This document shows positions 1 through 11,419 of a DNA stretch of 64,000 nucleotides, in pieces. Both the position numbers and the translations under genes were made by a program. The notes beneath the pieces are model-generated. The model was not told the origin of the DNA. It saw only the letters and a list, made by a program, of their open reading frames with translations, and ran no database searches. The stretch is from Carcinoscorpius rotundicauda (taxonomy: Eukaryota; Arthropoda; Merostomata; Xiphosura; Limulidae). The stretch is from the NCBI GenBank assembly GCA_011833715.1, contig CM022391.1, forward strand, positions 170,047,601 to 170,111,600, given 5' to 3'. Every line of letters starts with the position of its first letter. Position 1 is the stretch's first letter.

Positions 1-101
1 TCCTACTTACTTAAGGTATACTGTTACATAAAAAACATCCTACTTACCCTTTTTCAACAAAAACCATAGTGGAACCATTTCTCTCCAGACAGAACGTGCC
101 C

Positions 102-729
102 AAAACAGGTATCATGCAACCAGAAGTGCTATAATAAGTATCATGCAACCAGAAGTGTGAAAACAGATATCATGTAGTCAACTGTGATAAAACAGATATC
201 ATGTAGTCAACTGTGATAAAACAGGTATCATGTAGTCAACCGTGATATAGCAGTTATCATGTAGTCAACTGTGATAAAACAGATATCATGTAGTCAACTG
301 TGATAAAACAGGTATCATGTAGTCAACCGTGATATAGCAGTTATCATGTAGTCAACTGTGATAAAACAGATATCATGTAGTCAACTGTGATAAAACAGGT
401 ATCATGTAGTCAACTTTGATAAAACAGATATCATGTAGTCAACTGTGATAAAACAGGTAACATTTAGTCAACTCTGATAAAACAGATATCACGTAGTCAA
501 CTATGATAAAACAGGTAACATGCAGTCAACTGTGATAAAACAGGTATCATGTAGTCAACCGTGATATAGCAGTTATCATGTAGTCAACTGTGATAAAACA
601 GGTAACATGTAGTCAACTGTAATAAAACAGGTAACATGTAGTCAACTGTGATAAAACAGGTAACATGTAGTCAACTGTGATAAAACAGGTAACATGTTGC
701 CAACTGTGATAAAACAGGTATCATGTAGT
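102..729. repeat. 29-bp minisatellite with 87-bp higher-order period
   Basis: About 21 tandem units of 29 bp, core ATCATGTAGTCAACTGTGAT, follow two more diverged units near 102-170. A three-unit block recurs: one unit carries the variant CCGTGATATAGCAGT at about 240, 327 and again near 556, giving an 87-bp higher-order period in the first half. Units after about 600 are a separate, more uniform variant (GGTAACATGTAG). No reading frame of interest crosses it. Confidence 0.95.
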
Positions 730-752
730 AGGTTTAATACTTAAGTTTGCAG

Positions 753-803
753 TTAAAAAGATTGAACGAATCCTCTTCGGAACAAACAACAAGCACAAAG
801 AAG
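753..803 (+). other. possible 51-bp internal exon
   Basis: A 51-bp segment lies between TTAAGTTTGCAG and a donor-like AAG|GTAAATA. One frame is open and reads LKRLNESSSEQTTSTKK. The length is a multiple of three. Sites like this arise by chance in AT-rich DNA, so this is only a candidate. Confidence 0.2.
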
Positions 804-1739
804 GTAAATACTACCAGTTTTTCCTGGATGACATTTCGGGTTATCGCTCTATTCCAGACGTACCACATTCTATTCGGGCTCGAAACGTCACCCAGTAAAA
901 ATAGATTTCACTGGCAATATTTGACAATTCTATTTGCGCATATTTATATCGAAGCGTCTCAAAGAATAACGCGAGTTAGTTTTGACCAATGGAAAAGAAC
1001 TAGAAAAAAGTTTTATTGTGTCGTAGCTTTACAGTGGGATATTTGTTGTATAATGTAGATAACATACGTCAAAAAAAGGTAAACATAGACACCATATTTC
1101 GCATAAAATGATTTATACTCTTTGAAATGAACTAATTTTACAAGTTTTAACATCTTATTTGGAATTAGTCGATTTTTCTGCAGTTTTTTTGATAAGTTTG
1201 TATCTGAAAAATCACAAAAGGTGTATTATAAAAATATATATTGAGTTTAACACAGAGTATTCATTTTTTATTATGTCTTACATATTCCAGAGTAAATAAC
1301 AAAAAAACTCATTTACTGAAAACTCGCTGTTTTCTGATCATTGTTGATGTTTGGCGCAACAACTTCAGATCTGGGTTTTATAAACCATGCCGCGTGTTAC
1401 TGAGGGAACTCATAATGCCAGAACGGTTCACAGCAAGAGATCTGACAGCAGAATTACTGGTGATAAAATTACTGCTTGTTCTTTATAGAACTGTAGGTTG
1501 AAGAAAGATTAGTCTAAGCTTTCAAAAGTGGCAACCGCACTTGACGTGTGTATTTAACAATTGTGCTCCTTCCGGCACAATTGGACTTTATTTGAAGAAA
1601 CCTGGAATTTAAATTAATGTCGAAAGTTTGGAAGAAAAAAACTGTAAAAGTGCGATAAGTGTAAGTGACCCAAATTTGTATAATTATACAAGAAATTAGA
1701 ATAGAAGTGAATGAAACCGAGGCATACAATTAGTCTGTT
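804..1739. other. no recognised feature
   Basis: AT-rich unique-looking sequence. Two open frames (to about 1058 and 1501, plus strand) have no domain I recognise. The stretch at 1350-1500 is less AT-rich and open in two frames, but I cannot assign it. Confidence 0.4.
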
Positions 1740-1746
1740 GTTGTTG

Positions 1747-2018
1747 TTTTGTTTTTAATTTCGCGCAAAACTACTCGAGGACGATCTGCTCTAGCCGTCC
1801 CTAATTTAGCAGTGTAAGGCTAGAGCGAAAGCAGCTAGTCATCACCACCTACGTCAACTCTTGGGCTTATCTTTTACCAAAGAATATTGATTTTGACCGT
1901 CACATTATAACGCCCCCACGGCTGAAAGGACGAGCATTTTTGGTGCGACCGGTATTTGAACCAGCGACCTTCAAATTACGAGTCGAATGCCTTAACCCAC
2001 CTGGCCATGCTGGATCCC
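1747..2018 (-). mobile_element. SINE family A, near full length
   Basis: Minus-strand copy. It starts on the plus strand with the T-rich reverse tail and ends at a head reading CACCTGGCCATGC. Body and tRNA-like head are both present. It is moderately diverged, for example the B-box region reads GGTATTTGAACC on the plus strand. No clear TSD. Confidence 0.85.
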
Positions 2019-2330
2019 ATACAATTAGTAACTTTATATGACGCTGTATCAGATTTAATATAACAATAGTTATCCTCTTAGCTGATAGTCTCACATTTTA
2101 CACATAAGGATATTTTTTATACGTATTAGATTAATAATTTTATTTCGTATATTTCTTCTCGACATAGCTGTTAAAGTTGTATTCCTAATGTACTACTGTC
2201 AGCTTCTGAAGACGATTCAGCGAGGTGGTAATTATGATTAGTTTCTGGCGAATTTTAACTCTTTAAGATTGAACCGAGATAAATCAACTGAAGAAGACAG
2301 TTTTTTGTTGTTTTTTTTACTTTAAGACAG

Positions 2331-2430
2331 CTCTATCATCATCGATTCCAATCATGAAGATGAACATGGCATGAGATCTCACGTAGACAGTAAAGAATTA
2401 TGGGAATTGACAGACAGATACGTCAGATAA
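2331..2430 (+). other. possible terminal coding exon
   Basis: A strong polypyrimidine tract and acceptor (TTTTTTTTACTTTAAGACAG) are followed, after one split-codon base, by 32 open codons and TAA. The peptide starts SIIIDSNHEDEHGMRS and ends ELTDRYVR. A weak donor-like GTAAAG inside could end it earlier. No homologue recognised. Confidence 0.25.
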
Positions 2431-2531
2431 AGATCTCAAGACAAGTCACGCAATAATACAGTTAATCCTTGTTGTTATAGTATCTCCAGTCCCATGTTCT
2501 ATTTTGTGTCTTTTCGTGTTCTTATCTTTAG

Positions 2532-2697
2532 AGAAAGTAGCAATGTAAAGCATTTTACAGACTTCGTAATTAAAGTTGGATCAAAAAGAAAAGAAAATTC
2601 GCGTTCAGAAACTTATTGCCTCTCTGAATCCACGGTACTCGCAATATTAAAACAAATCATCGATACGGGGGTGACTGAAAAATTTATAACCGGATAA
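2532..2697 (+). other. possible terminal coding exon
   Basis: The acceptor-like CGTGTTCTTATCTTTAG is followed by 54 open codons ending in TAA. The peptide has a plausible composition: it begins ESSNVKHFTDFVIKVG and ends IIDTGVTEKFITG. It may belong with the exon-like piece at 2331, but the reading phases do not join with the donors I can see. Family unknown. Confidence 0.35.
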
Positions 2698-3545
2698 GAA
2701 ACATTTATTCGAATATCGCGCTGTATACTATAAAACGATATGTTTAGTATTAATATATTATATTAAATTTACTATTTTTTTTATCTATTTGTCCATCAGT
2801 CACTAAGATCACGAACCTACTGTAATATTCACGTAACGTTTTGTATACTGTAACGCAAACTTTTCATCCTATCCTTGCGTTCTGTAACCATGAATATTAC
2901 CGCATTCAGACATTTCCTACAAGCACAGTTGTTATTTACACGAAATTCGATTACGATATTTATATTCAATAGGTATGGATATGCATGACGAAAGTTTCTC
3001 TCTTCGACTTCTTGGTAATTGCTTTTGTTATAACAACGTAGATTTACCTAAGGTCATTGCTTTGTAGTTAATATGTGTACGTAATGTGTTAATAACGTTT
3101 TCATCCGTAAGTTTCCTGGTTAGTTTGCCACCAGAACGTGGAAGTTCGCAAAGCTACACAAACAATAAAATGGAAGTGTAATCCCTGTTTCCAGTTTAGT
3201 TCTGTGAGGAACCACTTAAAGTATTACTTCGAAATTCGAAAAGTAGTGTAATTTTCATTTTTAAAGTAAACGGTTAGACCTAATCTAAAGAATTCTAAAC
3301 CCTGTTGCTTGTTTAGATTTATGAAGAACCACTTAAAACATTACTTCAAAATTGGAAAAGTAGTGTAATTTCCATTTTTTAAAGTAAGCGGTTAACCATA
3401 ATCCAAACTATAATTTGTGTTTTAATTTCCATAATGTGGACTAATGCTGTTTGTTCCAATACTCCAATAATAATTACAAGGTTTAACTTCGTCACTGATA
3501 TCTGAAGTGAAGTAGCTAAAATAAAAAGTATGAAAACGACCATTA
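2698..3545. other. no recognised feature
   Basis: AT-rich sequence. A loosely repeated phrase (TTTAGTTCTGTGAGGAACCA and TTTAGATTTATGAAGAACCA, near 3196 and 3313) suggests an old local duplication of about 120 bp. Otherwise I see nothing. Confidence 0.4.
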
Positions 3546-3555
3546 GACCCACAGG

Positions 3556-3679
3556 TTGTTGTTTTGAAGTAAGCACAAAGCTACACAATGGGCTATCTGT
3601 GCTCTGCCTACCACGGGTATCGAAACCCGGATTTTAGCGTGTAAGTCCGCAGACATACCGCTGAGCCACTGGAGGGGTC
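3556..3679 (-). mobile_element. SINE family B with perfect 10-bp TSD
   Basis: Complete minus-strand copy of the short tRNA-derived family. The plus strand reads GCTCTGCCTACCACGGGTAT and then CCGCTGAGCCACTGGAGG. It is flanked by the direct repeat GACCCACAGG at 3546-3555 and 3680-3689. The intact TSD fixes both ends and marks a fairly recent insertion. Confidence 0.9.
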
Positions 3680-4202
3680 GACCCACAGGAAAAAATTATA
3701 TTTATTAATAGTTTAGTAGTGTCAGTTAAACTCTTGAACACTTTCGAAGAAACTTTAAATTGAAACATCTAATTAATTCTTTTGTTTAACACTGTACAGT
3801 TGACTTGATATTGTTTACACTCACGATACTTCTGGTAACGTTTATTTGTATGTAGTGTCTAAGATTTGAATTAGCACAAGATGAAAGTATTTCTCATTTC
3901 CCAATTTGACTGATGTTACTAGAAGAACTAAAATCAGGCGTATGATTTCTCATTATTTTCCTTTCACGTTATAAGGAGTTTGAGTTTATAGATTGGAGGA
4001 TAAGTTGGGGGCAACACGATTTCAGCAGGAGTTTGAGTTTTTACATGCAAGCTAACAACGGCTTTCAGGAAACTAGAAAGAATAATGTTAGGGTTAAAAT
4101 AGTGAATGTAATTGTCATGAGCCTATTTGACTGAACAATAAATTTCAGCCTTTTGCTTCCGTAGACGAGGAACTATTGAAGGGAAGGTAAACAAAAAGGT
4201 CA

Positions 4203-4670
4203 AAGAAGGACGGGGTAATAAGGCGGATAGTTACAGGTAATTTCTTGACAAGGCCTGTGAGTAGAATAATCTGTGGGGTAAATAGGGAGAAAAGAATCAT
4301 ATTATGTTACCCAGAGGCACAGGTGGAGAATATAACTGACAGAGCAGGAGATATAGTAAAGGGGACAAGCAGTTTTTGTGGTGCTAATGATGCAGGGAAA
4401 GGTAATTCATGTGAGCTAATTAATAAATACAGAGGGTTGATAAAAGCATTTAAAGAAAAAGGCAGTAACTTACGTTTGTCAGGGATACTGCTCAGAACTA
4501 ATTGTGAGGATGAAGTTATAAGTAGGTCACGAAGGCAAAATGCCAGACTTAAGTTAATATGTAAGGATAAGCAGATAGGCTCGTTGGACTTGTGCGATCA
4601 GTTCAGTAGAAAAAGAGAGCATTATGGAAGGGATGCAGGTGATCATTGCTCTATTAGATACAATGTTTAG
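4203..4670 (+). pseudogene. decayed SGNH/GDSL-hydrolase-like domain
   Basis: One open frame runs from about 4203 to TAG at 4668-4670. Its layout matches SGNH-type hydrolase-like domains, which also occur in ORF1 of some CR1/L2-type LINEs (family knowledge). Block I, normally GDSL, reads VTGNFLTR at about 4230, so the nucleophile motif is lost. Further on come a GxND-like GANDAGKG (about 4387), an LSGIL strand, and a GRDAGDH that looks like a disturbed DGxH histidine block near the end. No ATG precedes block I in frame, so it is probably a fragment. No reverse transcriptase lies nearby. It is either a LINE ORF1 relic or a captured hydrolase piece, most likely inactive. Confidence 0.55.
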
Positions 4671-4857
4671 CTAAATATGGAGATAAGAAATGGCATTTTA
4701 ATCACAAGATAAAAAAAAACAAATTTTAAATATATAAAACAAGAATTTTCTTGTGAACTGAGCAGATGAGTTATTTGGATACATTGATCAGATGTTTAAA
4801 ATATTTAAAAGGAAAAGGGCTATCTGTAGGTAAAAACCTAGGTTGACTTATAAAGAG
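4671..4857. other. no recognised feature
   Basis: AT-rich spacer between the SGNH-like ORF and the next SINE. Confidence 0.4.
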
Positions 4858-5127
4858 TGTGATGGCCAGAGGGTTAAGGCAGTCGACTGATAATCCGAGT
4901 GTCGGGGGTTCGAATCACTGACACACCAAACATGCTGGCCTTTTCAGCCGTGGGAACATTATAATATGACGGTTAATCTCACTGTTCTTTGGTAAAACAA
5001 TATCCCAAGAGTTGGCGGTGGATGGTGATGACTAGTTGTATTCCCTCTAGTCTTACACTGCTAAATTACGGATGGCTAGCGCAGATAGCCCTTGAGTAGC
5101 TTTGCGCGAAATTCAAAACAAACAAAT
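4858..5127 (+). mobile_element. SINE family A, full length
   Basis: Plus-strand copy with head GATGGCCAGAGGGTTAAGG, an intact GGTTCGAATC B-box region, a complete body and the AACAAACAAAT tail. Moderately diverged. No convincing TSD. Confidence 0.9.
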
Positions 5128-5624
5128 AATGAAAACTAATATTTGAACAGAAAAGGATGAAGTAACCACTGTTGGATAAATATTAGTATTTCTGTCATAT
5201 TTTGAGCCACCTGTTAGCTTAGGAGATTTATGTTTCATCGTTTCTTATGCGACACCTTAAGAACATTTATTCAGTTAAAAACAAACAGACAAACGTATTG
5301 CACATAACAAACTGGATATAACGGTGATGGATGTACTTATTGGATATTTTAAATCACTAGTTCTCTTGTTCGCTGTTAATTACAGTGCCATAAAATGGGC
5401 CAGCTGCACTCGATTTTATTTTTGCTTTGCTGAGAGGCACTGATCGCCAGCAGATGGTTGTGAAATACAGTAAATCCACAATGGGCTTTCTGCTTTGCCC
5501 TGAACCACTTAGACTTACTGTTGGCCTGCCAGGGGATATTAAGGTGAATAAATGGTTTTGAAAAATGGTATAAGTTTCTTTCCACAGTTTCGCCATTAAA
5601 GGTATATACATATATATATATTTA
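5128..5624. other. no recognised feature
   Basis: Two overlapping minus-strand open frames (5357-5656) cross it in different phases, run partly into the next SINE and show no domain. Short TA repeat near 5605-5620. Confidence 0.4.
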
Positions 5625-5806
5625 GTTCGTTTGTCTGTTTTTTGAATTTCGCCCAAAGCTACTCGAGAGCTATCTGCGCTAGCCGTCCCTAATTTAGCAG
5701 TGTAAGACTAGAAGGAAAGCAGCTAGTCATCACCACCAATTCTTGGGCTACTCTTTTACCAACCAATAGTGGGCTTGACCGTAACATTATAAGTTTCCCA
5801 CGGCTA
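5625..5806 (-). mobile_element. SINE family A, head missing
   Basis: Minus-strand copy covering the tail and body only. It stops at CCCACGGCTAA, where a (TA)n run begins, so the tRNA-like head is absent (5' truncation or replacement by the microsatellite). Confidence 0.85.
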
Positions 5807-5827
5807 AGTATATATATATATATATAC
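5807..5827. repeat. (TA)n microsatellite
   Basis: About ten TA units abut the broken 5' end of the preceding SINE. Confidence 0.9.
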
Positions 5828-5947
5828 TTGATAGGTGATTATCGCACCAACAAACATTTGAAATCAGGCATTATGGTATAAATAAGACATTGTTTGAATT
5901 ATTCGCATATCATAACTTATATCCTTCTCTCCATAAACAAATAGATC

Positions 5948-6190
5948 TGGCAGGGCCAGATGGTTAAAACGCTCGACTCGTAATCCAAGAGTTGCTGGCT
6001 CCAATCCCTGTCAGACCAAACATGCTTGGCCTTTCAGCTGTGGGGGCGTTATATCTTAGGCCAATCCAATCATTCGTTGGTAAAAGAATAGTCCTCGAGT
6101 TGGCGGTGGATGGTGATAACTAGTTGGCTATCCTCTAGTTTTACGTTGTTAAATTAGGAACCGTTAGCTTTGCGCAAAATTCAAAAGCCA
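5948..6190 (+). mobile_element. SINE family A, internally shortened
   Basis: Plus-strand copy with head GGGCCAGATGGTTAAAACGC. The body is intact to TAGTTTTACGTTGTTAAATT, but about 30 bp before the tail (the GCGCAGATAGCCC portion) is missing. Confidence 0.85.
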
Positions 6191-6271
6191 TAAGCAAATT
6201 TTACTCTCTCGTGAAAGAGACACAGATTCCAATAGAAATCTAAGTTTATAAGTTTTTGTGTTTGGTTCTAG

Positions 6272-6345
6272 GTCTTTTCAACAGAGAATTACAAGATTTA
6301 ACTACTGCACGTCTTAATGGAGGCCCTTCGACACTTACTGGTTGA
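6272..6345 (+). other. possible terminal coding exon
   Basis: The acceptor-like TTTTTGTGTTTGGTTCTAG is followed by two split-codon bases and 23 open codons to TGA. The peptide is LFNRELQDLTTARL then NGGPSTLTG. The composition is protein-like but short, so chance is not excluded. Confidence 0.3.
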
Positions 6346-8341
6346 GAACGATTTTGAAATAAATTACACTATTGTGTAATTAATTGTTGTGCTATTAAAA
6401 TGCACTATTTTTATCATTAAATCTACGTATTTCGTACTGGATGATTGCACATTCAATTAACATTTTCGTTACATAATAGGTTGGTGTAAAGAACGCTTGA
6501 ACAAGAAAAAAATCTGACAGAAAAAAATAAAACAACTCTTATTATAGCTAATACGAAGAATAAACATCTTTATGTGGTTCTTCCGATGCTTCTATGTTAT
6601 AAAAATGACCACAGGTAGCAGCACATGTATCATGGAACACGAAAACGAAAGTATGCGTAGCGCTAGCTTGATTGTTATATTTCGTGATTTCTGGAATTCT
6701 TTAGACTTCCTAATTAAGCATAGACTGACAAAGTTATTTCCTTGGCGTGTGTTTTCATATCACGCACCTTAAAAGATTGTAGGCCCGTGGTGAGATGTTT
6801 TAAATTTAAGAAAATAAAATAAATAACAGTCTGTCTGCTTCCTTCTTATTACACTCACACATAAGATAAACGAATTATGAATGTTCTGCATAGAGTTGAG
6901 AATTAATGACTTGAAGTTTTGCATCATACAAAGTTCCACACTACCGTTGTAGGCTAGAGACAAGCTTATAAACGTTATTATTTTAGTATTGTACCTCAAC
7001 CACCAGGGTGTGGTCTATAATGATCTCAAACGATTTTTAGTTTGTATATTAACTAATTTTCGTATTTAGTGATAATCCTCAAGCAATTTTTTGTAGTCTT
7101 GTACGTTGGTAGAAGATTTTGAGAAAGATTACATACTTTTTGAACAAATTAAAGTTGGTTTTTTTTTGTCCTTTGGAGCCTGCAAGACCCCACCCTAGAA
7201 TTTGCGTGCGCATAATTTATTTGGTAATTTAGTAAAAAAGTTTTGTAAAGAATCACCTATAGGTGCTAATTAAGAACATTGTGCACCACAACAACAGTGA
7301 GTCAATGACGTTATCTGTAGACGGGGGGGGGGTTTAAGATATTCGTTGACAACCAACTCTGATTACGTTACTCAATAAAGATAAAAATGAACTGTCAGAT
7401 ATGTTATAAAACGTACGTATACGCCCAATTGGATTTATTTACATAAGCACAAGAAGTGAACAAGGCATTTTACAGAACTCTACTCTAATTACGTTATAAA
7501 CAAAACAATATTATCTTTAGAATTAGAAACGCATAACGATATACTGCACGTTTCAATGAAAGTGAAATATTTTGATGGTGGAAAAAAAGAAAAAAGAATC
7601 CGAAACAGTGTGAATGATAGAGTTAATTCTGTCATCTATTACGTTTTGATTAATTATTCGGTTAACACCCGTACTTTCCATAAAGTCATAACTTTAATTA
7701 GTTGTGTGAGCCATTCGAGGATGATAGAAAATTTTCACATACTGATAATCCGCCTCTACGCTGGGACTCATTGCAGGTGTTTCTCTACTTAATTAAAGGT
7801 ATTAAACAGTTGTCAGCCACTATTCAGAATAATCGATCTAATTTCACTGCTAATCTAAAGCATAACAAAACATGAATTATTACACGTTTAGGGTTTTCAT
7901 GAAGGATTTCATAAGGATTCACGCGTAATTTGCTTTTTCTAAACCAACACCTTTAAAAACATACTTTCTTTTAGTAAGTCAAGGAGCAAATATTAAGAAT
8001 AATCCAGTAAATTAAAAATGTTTTTATATTGAGGCAATCTTCGTTTTAATATTTCTTTCCCAAATTCTGATTGTTTTCTAGGTTAAAGTTTCACATACAA
8101 TCCAAGTAGTTGATAGATTACTTCGATCTAAATATTCGTGAAGACTCGCGCGGAACTCGATTTTGTTCCACAGTAATAAATAAAACTTAATGACTGTAAA
8201 GTTTATGCTGTTATATTAATGCATGAGGTGCACAGACTAGAACACATTACGTATAGGTTTATCTGGTCAGTGCAACATTTGATTTTATTCAGTATTAAAA
8301 TCCAAAAGTTAAGGAGATTTTGTTTGGAAAAGTAGAAAGTC
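6346..8341. other. no recognised feature
   Basis: About 2 kb of AT-rich unique sequence. Open frames at 6572-6772 (+), 6769-6999 (-) and 7556-7792 (+) show no domain. A G-run of nine occurs at about 7323. An acceptor-like TTCTGATTGTTTTCTAG at about 8082 precedes only 19 open codons. Confidence 0.4.
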
Positions 8342-8613
8342 TATTTGTTATGAATATCGCGCAAAGCTACAAAAGGGCTATCTATACTAGCCGTCCCTAA
8401 TTTAGCAGTGTAAGACTAGAGAGAAGGCAGCTAGTCATTACCACCCACCGCCAATTCTTGGCCTACTTTTTTACCAACGAATAGTGTGATTGACCTTCAC
8501 ATTATAACGTCCCAACGGCTGAAAGGGCGAGCATGTTTGGTGTGAAGGGGATTCTAACCCGAGACCCTCAGATTACGAGTCGAGTGACTTAACCACTAGG
8601 CCATACTGGGCCG
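8342..8613 (-). mobile_element. SINE family A, full length
   Basis: Minus-strand copy with all segments, ending in a head that reads CCACTAGGCCATACTGGGCC on the plus strand. The tail is partly eroded (TATGAATATCGCGCAAAGC). Confidence 0.88.
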
Positions 8614-8769
8614 AAATCTGACATGCAAATTCAATAGAAATATATGATAATATGATACATGATAAAAATATTTTTGAGGACCATGTTAATATTGAATACC
8701 TTCAAACACTATAATAGTTGATTTCATAGTTACACTGACCTGTGTTTGATTTGGTTTATTATTATTTTC

Positions 8770-9003
8770 GCTAATCGACGGCTATCTGCGCTAGCCGTCC
8801 CTAATTTAGTAGTGTAATACTAGAGGGAAGGCAGCTAGTCATCACCATCCACCACCTACTTTTAGGCTATTCTTTTGCCAACGAATAGTGGGATTGACAG
8901 GAACATTATAACGCCCCCACGGCTGAAAGGGCAAGCATGTTTGGTGTGACGGGGATTCGAACCCGCGACCCTCGGATTACGTGTCGAGCACCCTAACCAC
9001 CTG
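8770..9003 (-). mobile_element. SINE family A, both ends clipped
   Basis: Minus-strand copy starting inside the tail (ATCGACGGCTATCTGCGC) and ending within the head at CCCTAACCACCTG. The B box is well kept (GGGATTCGAACCC on plus). Confidence 0.85.
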
Positions 9004-10893
9004 TGTAAACATTACATGAATATATGTTGTACCAGGTGTATTAAATTCTTAACTGAATTTGTCTGTTTTTTAATTACGTGTCAAAGTAACAAAGATAAGG
9101 GATCGTTTATATATTTGTAGATATAAATTACATTTAGAAATGTTTATTCGTTTTTGGATCATTGTTAAATAATCTTCCAGTAATCTGGTGATTCACTTGT
9201 CTATGAATGTTTTATGACCACTCACATTTTCAGATCTATAAATCAAAGAAGAAATCTCCAAGGAAGCTAGGTATAGAATGTCGTGTTAGATCAGAAAATA
9301 AAATGTTGTCATTGGTTATAAGACAACGTTAGGGTGAAACAAAAGAAATATGTTGTAACCATACTAGGAAATGACTATTATCTCGTCACAACTTATCAAC
9401 AAGCTAACGATAACTCTCAGACATGGGAGGACCATTAGGAGCGGTTCTGGCCTTCGAAGTCAGTTACTGAGGGGAATATAAATGTACATTTTCGTTTTCT
9501 GTCAGACATTTCGATAAAGATGGTAGGTTGAAGACGAATACTGAAATAAAGCATTATTATTATGGAAATTACTCGCTCTTATCAGTGTATATTAATAATT
9601 TGTCTCTTTCATTCTCGGTGAGGCCTGTGGCGGACAGAGAGGCGCCACCAGTTGGTAATATAATGTGCATCTTGGTGAAATGTGTCTATTTCTGAGCTGT
9701 CTCGTAGCATCTGAGAAGTGCAAGGATAAAAACACGTCAAGCCCTAAAGATTTCATCAGAGCTGATAACTTCAGACTTGGAGTTTAAAATGATGTCCTAA
9801 TCTCGAAGTTGTACTGAAAGTTTACTCTCAAACTAAAATAAAGTATTCGTACGTGAAGTTTGAAGCGATTTTACAACGCCATGCCAGATCTCTTGAAGTT
9901 TTAATGTGGAAACATAAAACTACTGTATGAGAAATGAGAAAATGTTAGCCATAAATTATGTTACTATAAGCCTAATTAGAAAAAAAAATAGTTGTTTTTT
10001 TCACTAGCCTAATCTTTCAGAATGTCACTAATTGCTTGTGTTTCACTGTTGTTGTTTCATCACGTCAACCTAACACTTTCACAGGGATATCATATTTATC
10101 TATGATTCACAAACCCTCAAATAAAATAGCGTATTATAATCGACATGTCTGATATCGTAAAAAAGTCGAGGGATTTGTTAGGTTTCAGATATTAAACTAT
10201 AGACAAAAGTACAGCATAAAAATTTAATGAAAACATCAATGTTCCCGCACAATACTGTATGTAACTTATGTAAAGGGCAAATGTTTTAAAATATATCTGG
10301 GGTAATGTTTTATGTAGTTTTATATCATAGTTTCTTAAATGTTTGAAGCGCAGTTTATGTTAATTAAGTAACACGTGTGAAAGTCAGATTTGTGTATGAC
10401 GGGTTTAAAAACACCAAATCAAATTGTTCCAAATGTTGTTCTCAGACCAGTTTTAAAAAGTGTTGGCGCTCCTCTCTGCACCAACAATGTATTACAGTGA
10501 ACGTTGATCTGGTATTTGGTATTGTACGTATTGTTACTTACGAAACACACTGTACAGCTGCTAATATAGTGTCAATAACTGCCAATAGATGGCTTCTAAT
10601 GCCTTATTATACAGAAAATAATACCTACGGGCTTAAAGTAAGATCTCATATTATCAGAACTTAAATTACTTAAACTAATTGCAACTTGAACTGGTGAATG
10701 TTGAGAGATCCTGCCAAATCGAGTGTAAGTGGAATGTTAAGTTACTGAAATACAGTTTTAAAATAATAACATTCTATTTTCTCACATTGTCCTGCCGTTT
10801 TATTTCTGTACATTTCGTAGATTAAAAACAAGATTAAATAATAAATTAACATTGAATAACTATAGTAAAGGCCTATCGCCATATTTAATCATT
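9004..10893. other. no firm feature; weak exon-like sites
   Basis: AT-rich. An acceptor-like CACTCACATTTTCAG at 9233 and a donor-like CTAG|GTATAG at 9270 bracket a 37-bp open segment. An open frame at 10377-10664 (+) ends next to a donor-like AAA|GTAAGAT but has no domain or in-frame ATG. A GC-rich patch at 9620-9660 holds a short palindrome (GTGGCG...CGCCAC). None is enough to call a gene. Confidence 0.35.
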
Positions 10894-11112
10894 AGGCCCG
10901 GCATGGACAGGTGGTTAGGGTACTTTATTCGCACTACGAGGGTCGCCGGTTTTAATTTCTCTTCCACCAAACATGCTCGCTCTTTCAGCTGTGGGAACAT
11001 TATAATATAATGATCAATCCCTCTACTTTTTTAAAAAAAGAATAAGCCAAGAGTTGGCAATGGGTGGTGATAACTAGCCGCCTTCCCTATAATCTTTCAC
11101 TGCCAAATTACA
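10894..11112 (+). mobile_element. SINE family A, tail lost
   Basis: Plus-strand copy with head GGCCCGGCATGGACAGGTGG. It runs to CACTGCCAAATTAC and then stops, so the last 60 bp or so are missing. The B box is damaged (GCCGGTTTTAATTTC). Confidence 0.85.
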
Positions 11113-11419
11113 TTACATAACACAAATTTTGTACCTAGATAGTGTCGGTTATTTCTTAATTGCTTATGTTGTAAATGTACAGAAAATGGCTATTATTTCT
11201 TTCAAACTTTGCTATTGTGACCTGGATAATGAAATTTAGAAATTAACTTATTTTCTATGCAAAAACGGGCAAATTTGCTCATTTTAATTTACACAAGGTC
11301 TGAATAAAACAACATATGAATCAAGATTTACATGTATTTATATTAAAGTTGTACAAAAATGAACAAAAATGTTTAGAAGTGAGTAGGTTTTCGAGATTTG
11401 TGACTGTAATGTAAATCAC

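Noticed and set aside
102..729. CRISPR-like regular repeats
   Set aside because: Repeats are directly tandem without unique spacers, and the genome is animal-like.
1900..2094. Open frames lying over SINE copies (also 23502-23687, 26103-26297, 28380-28601, 48006-48188, 49642-49839, 61586-61792, 62944-63189)
   Set aside because: They translate family A SINE sequence and share the same peptide pieces in copy after copy; they are not genes.
4858..4930. tRNA gene in SINE heads
   Set aside because: The tRNA-like heads lack a foldable acceptor stem and continue directly into the SINE body; they are retroposed, not tRNA genes.
10377..10664. 95-codon frame
   Set aside because: No ATG, no domain and no convincing acceptor; left as noncoding.
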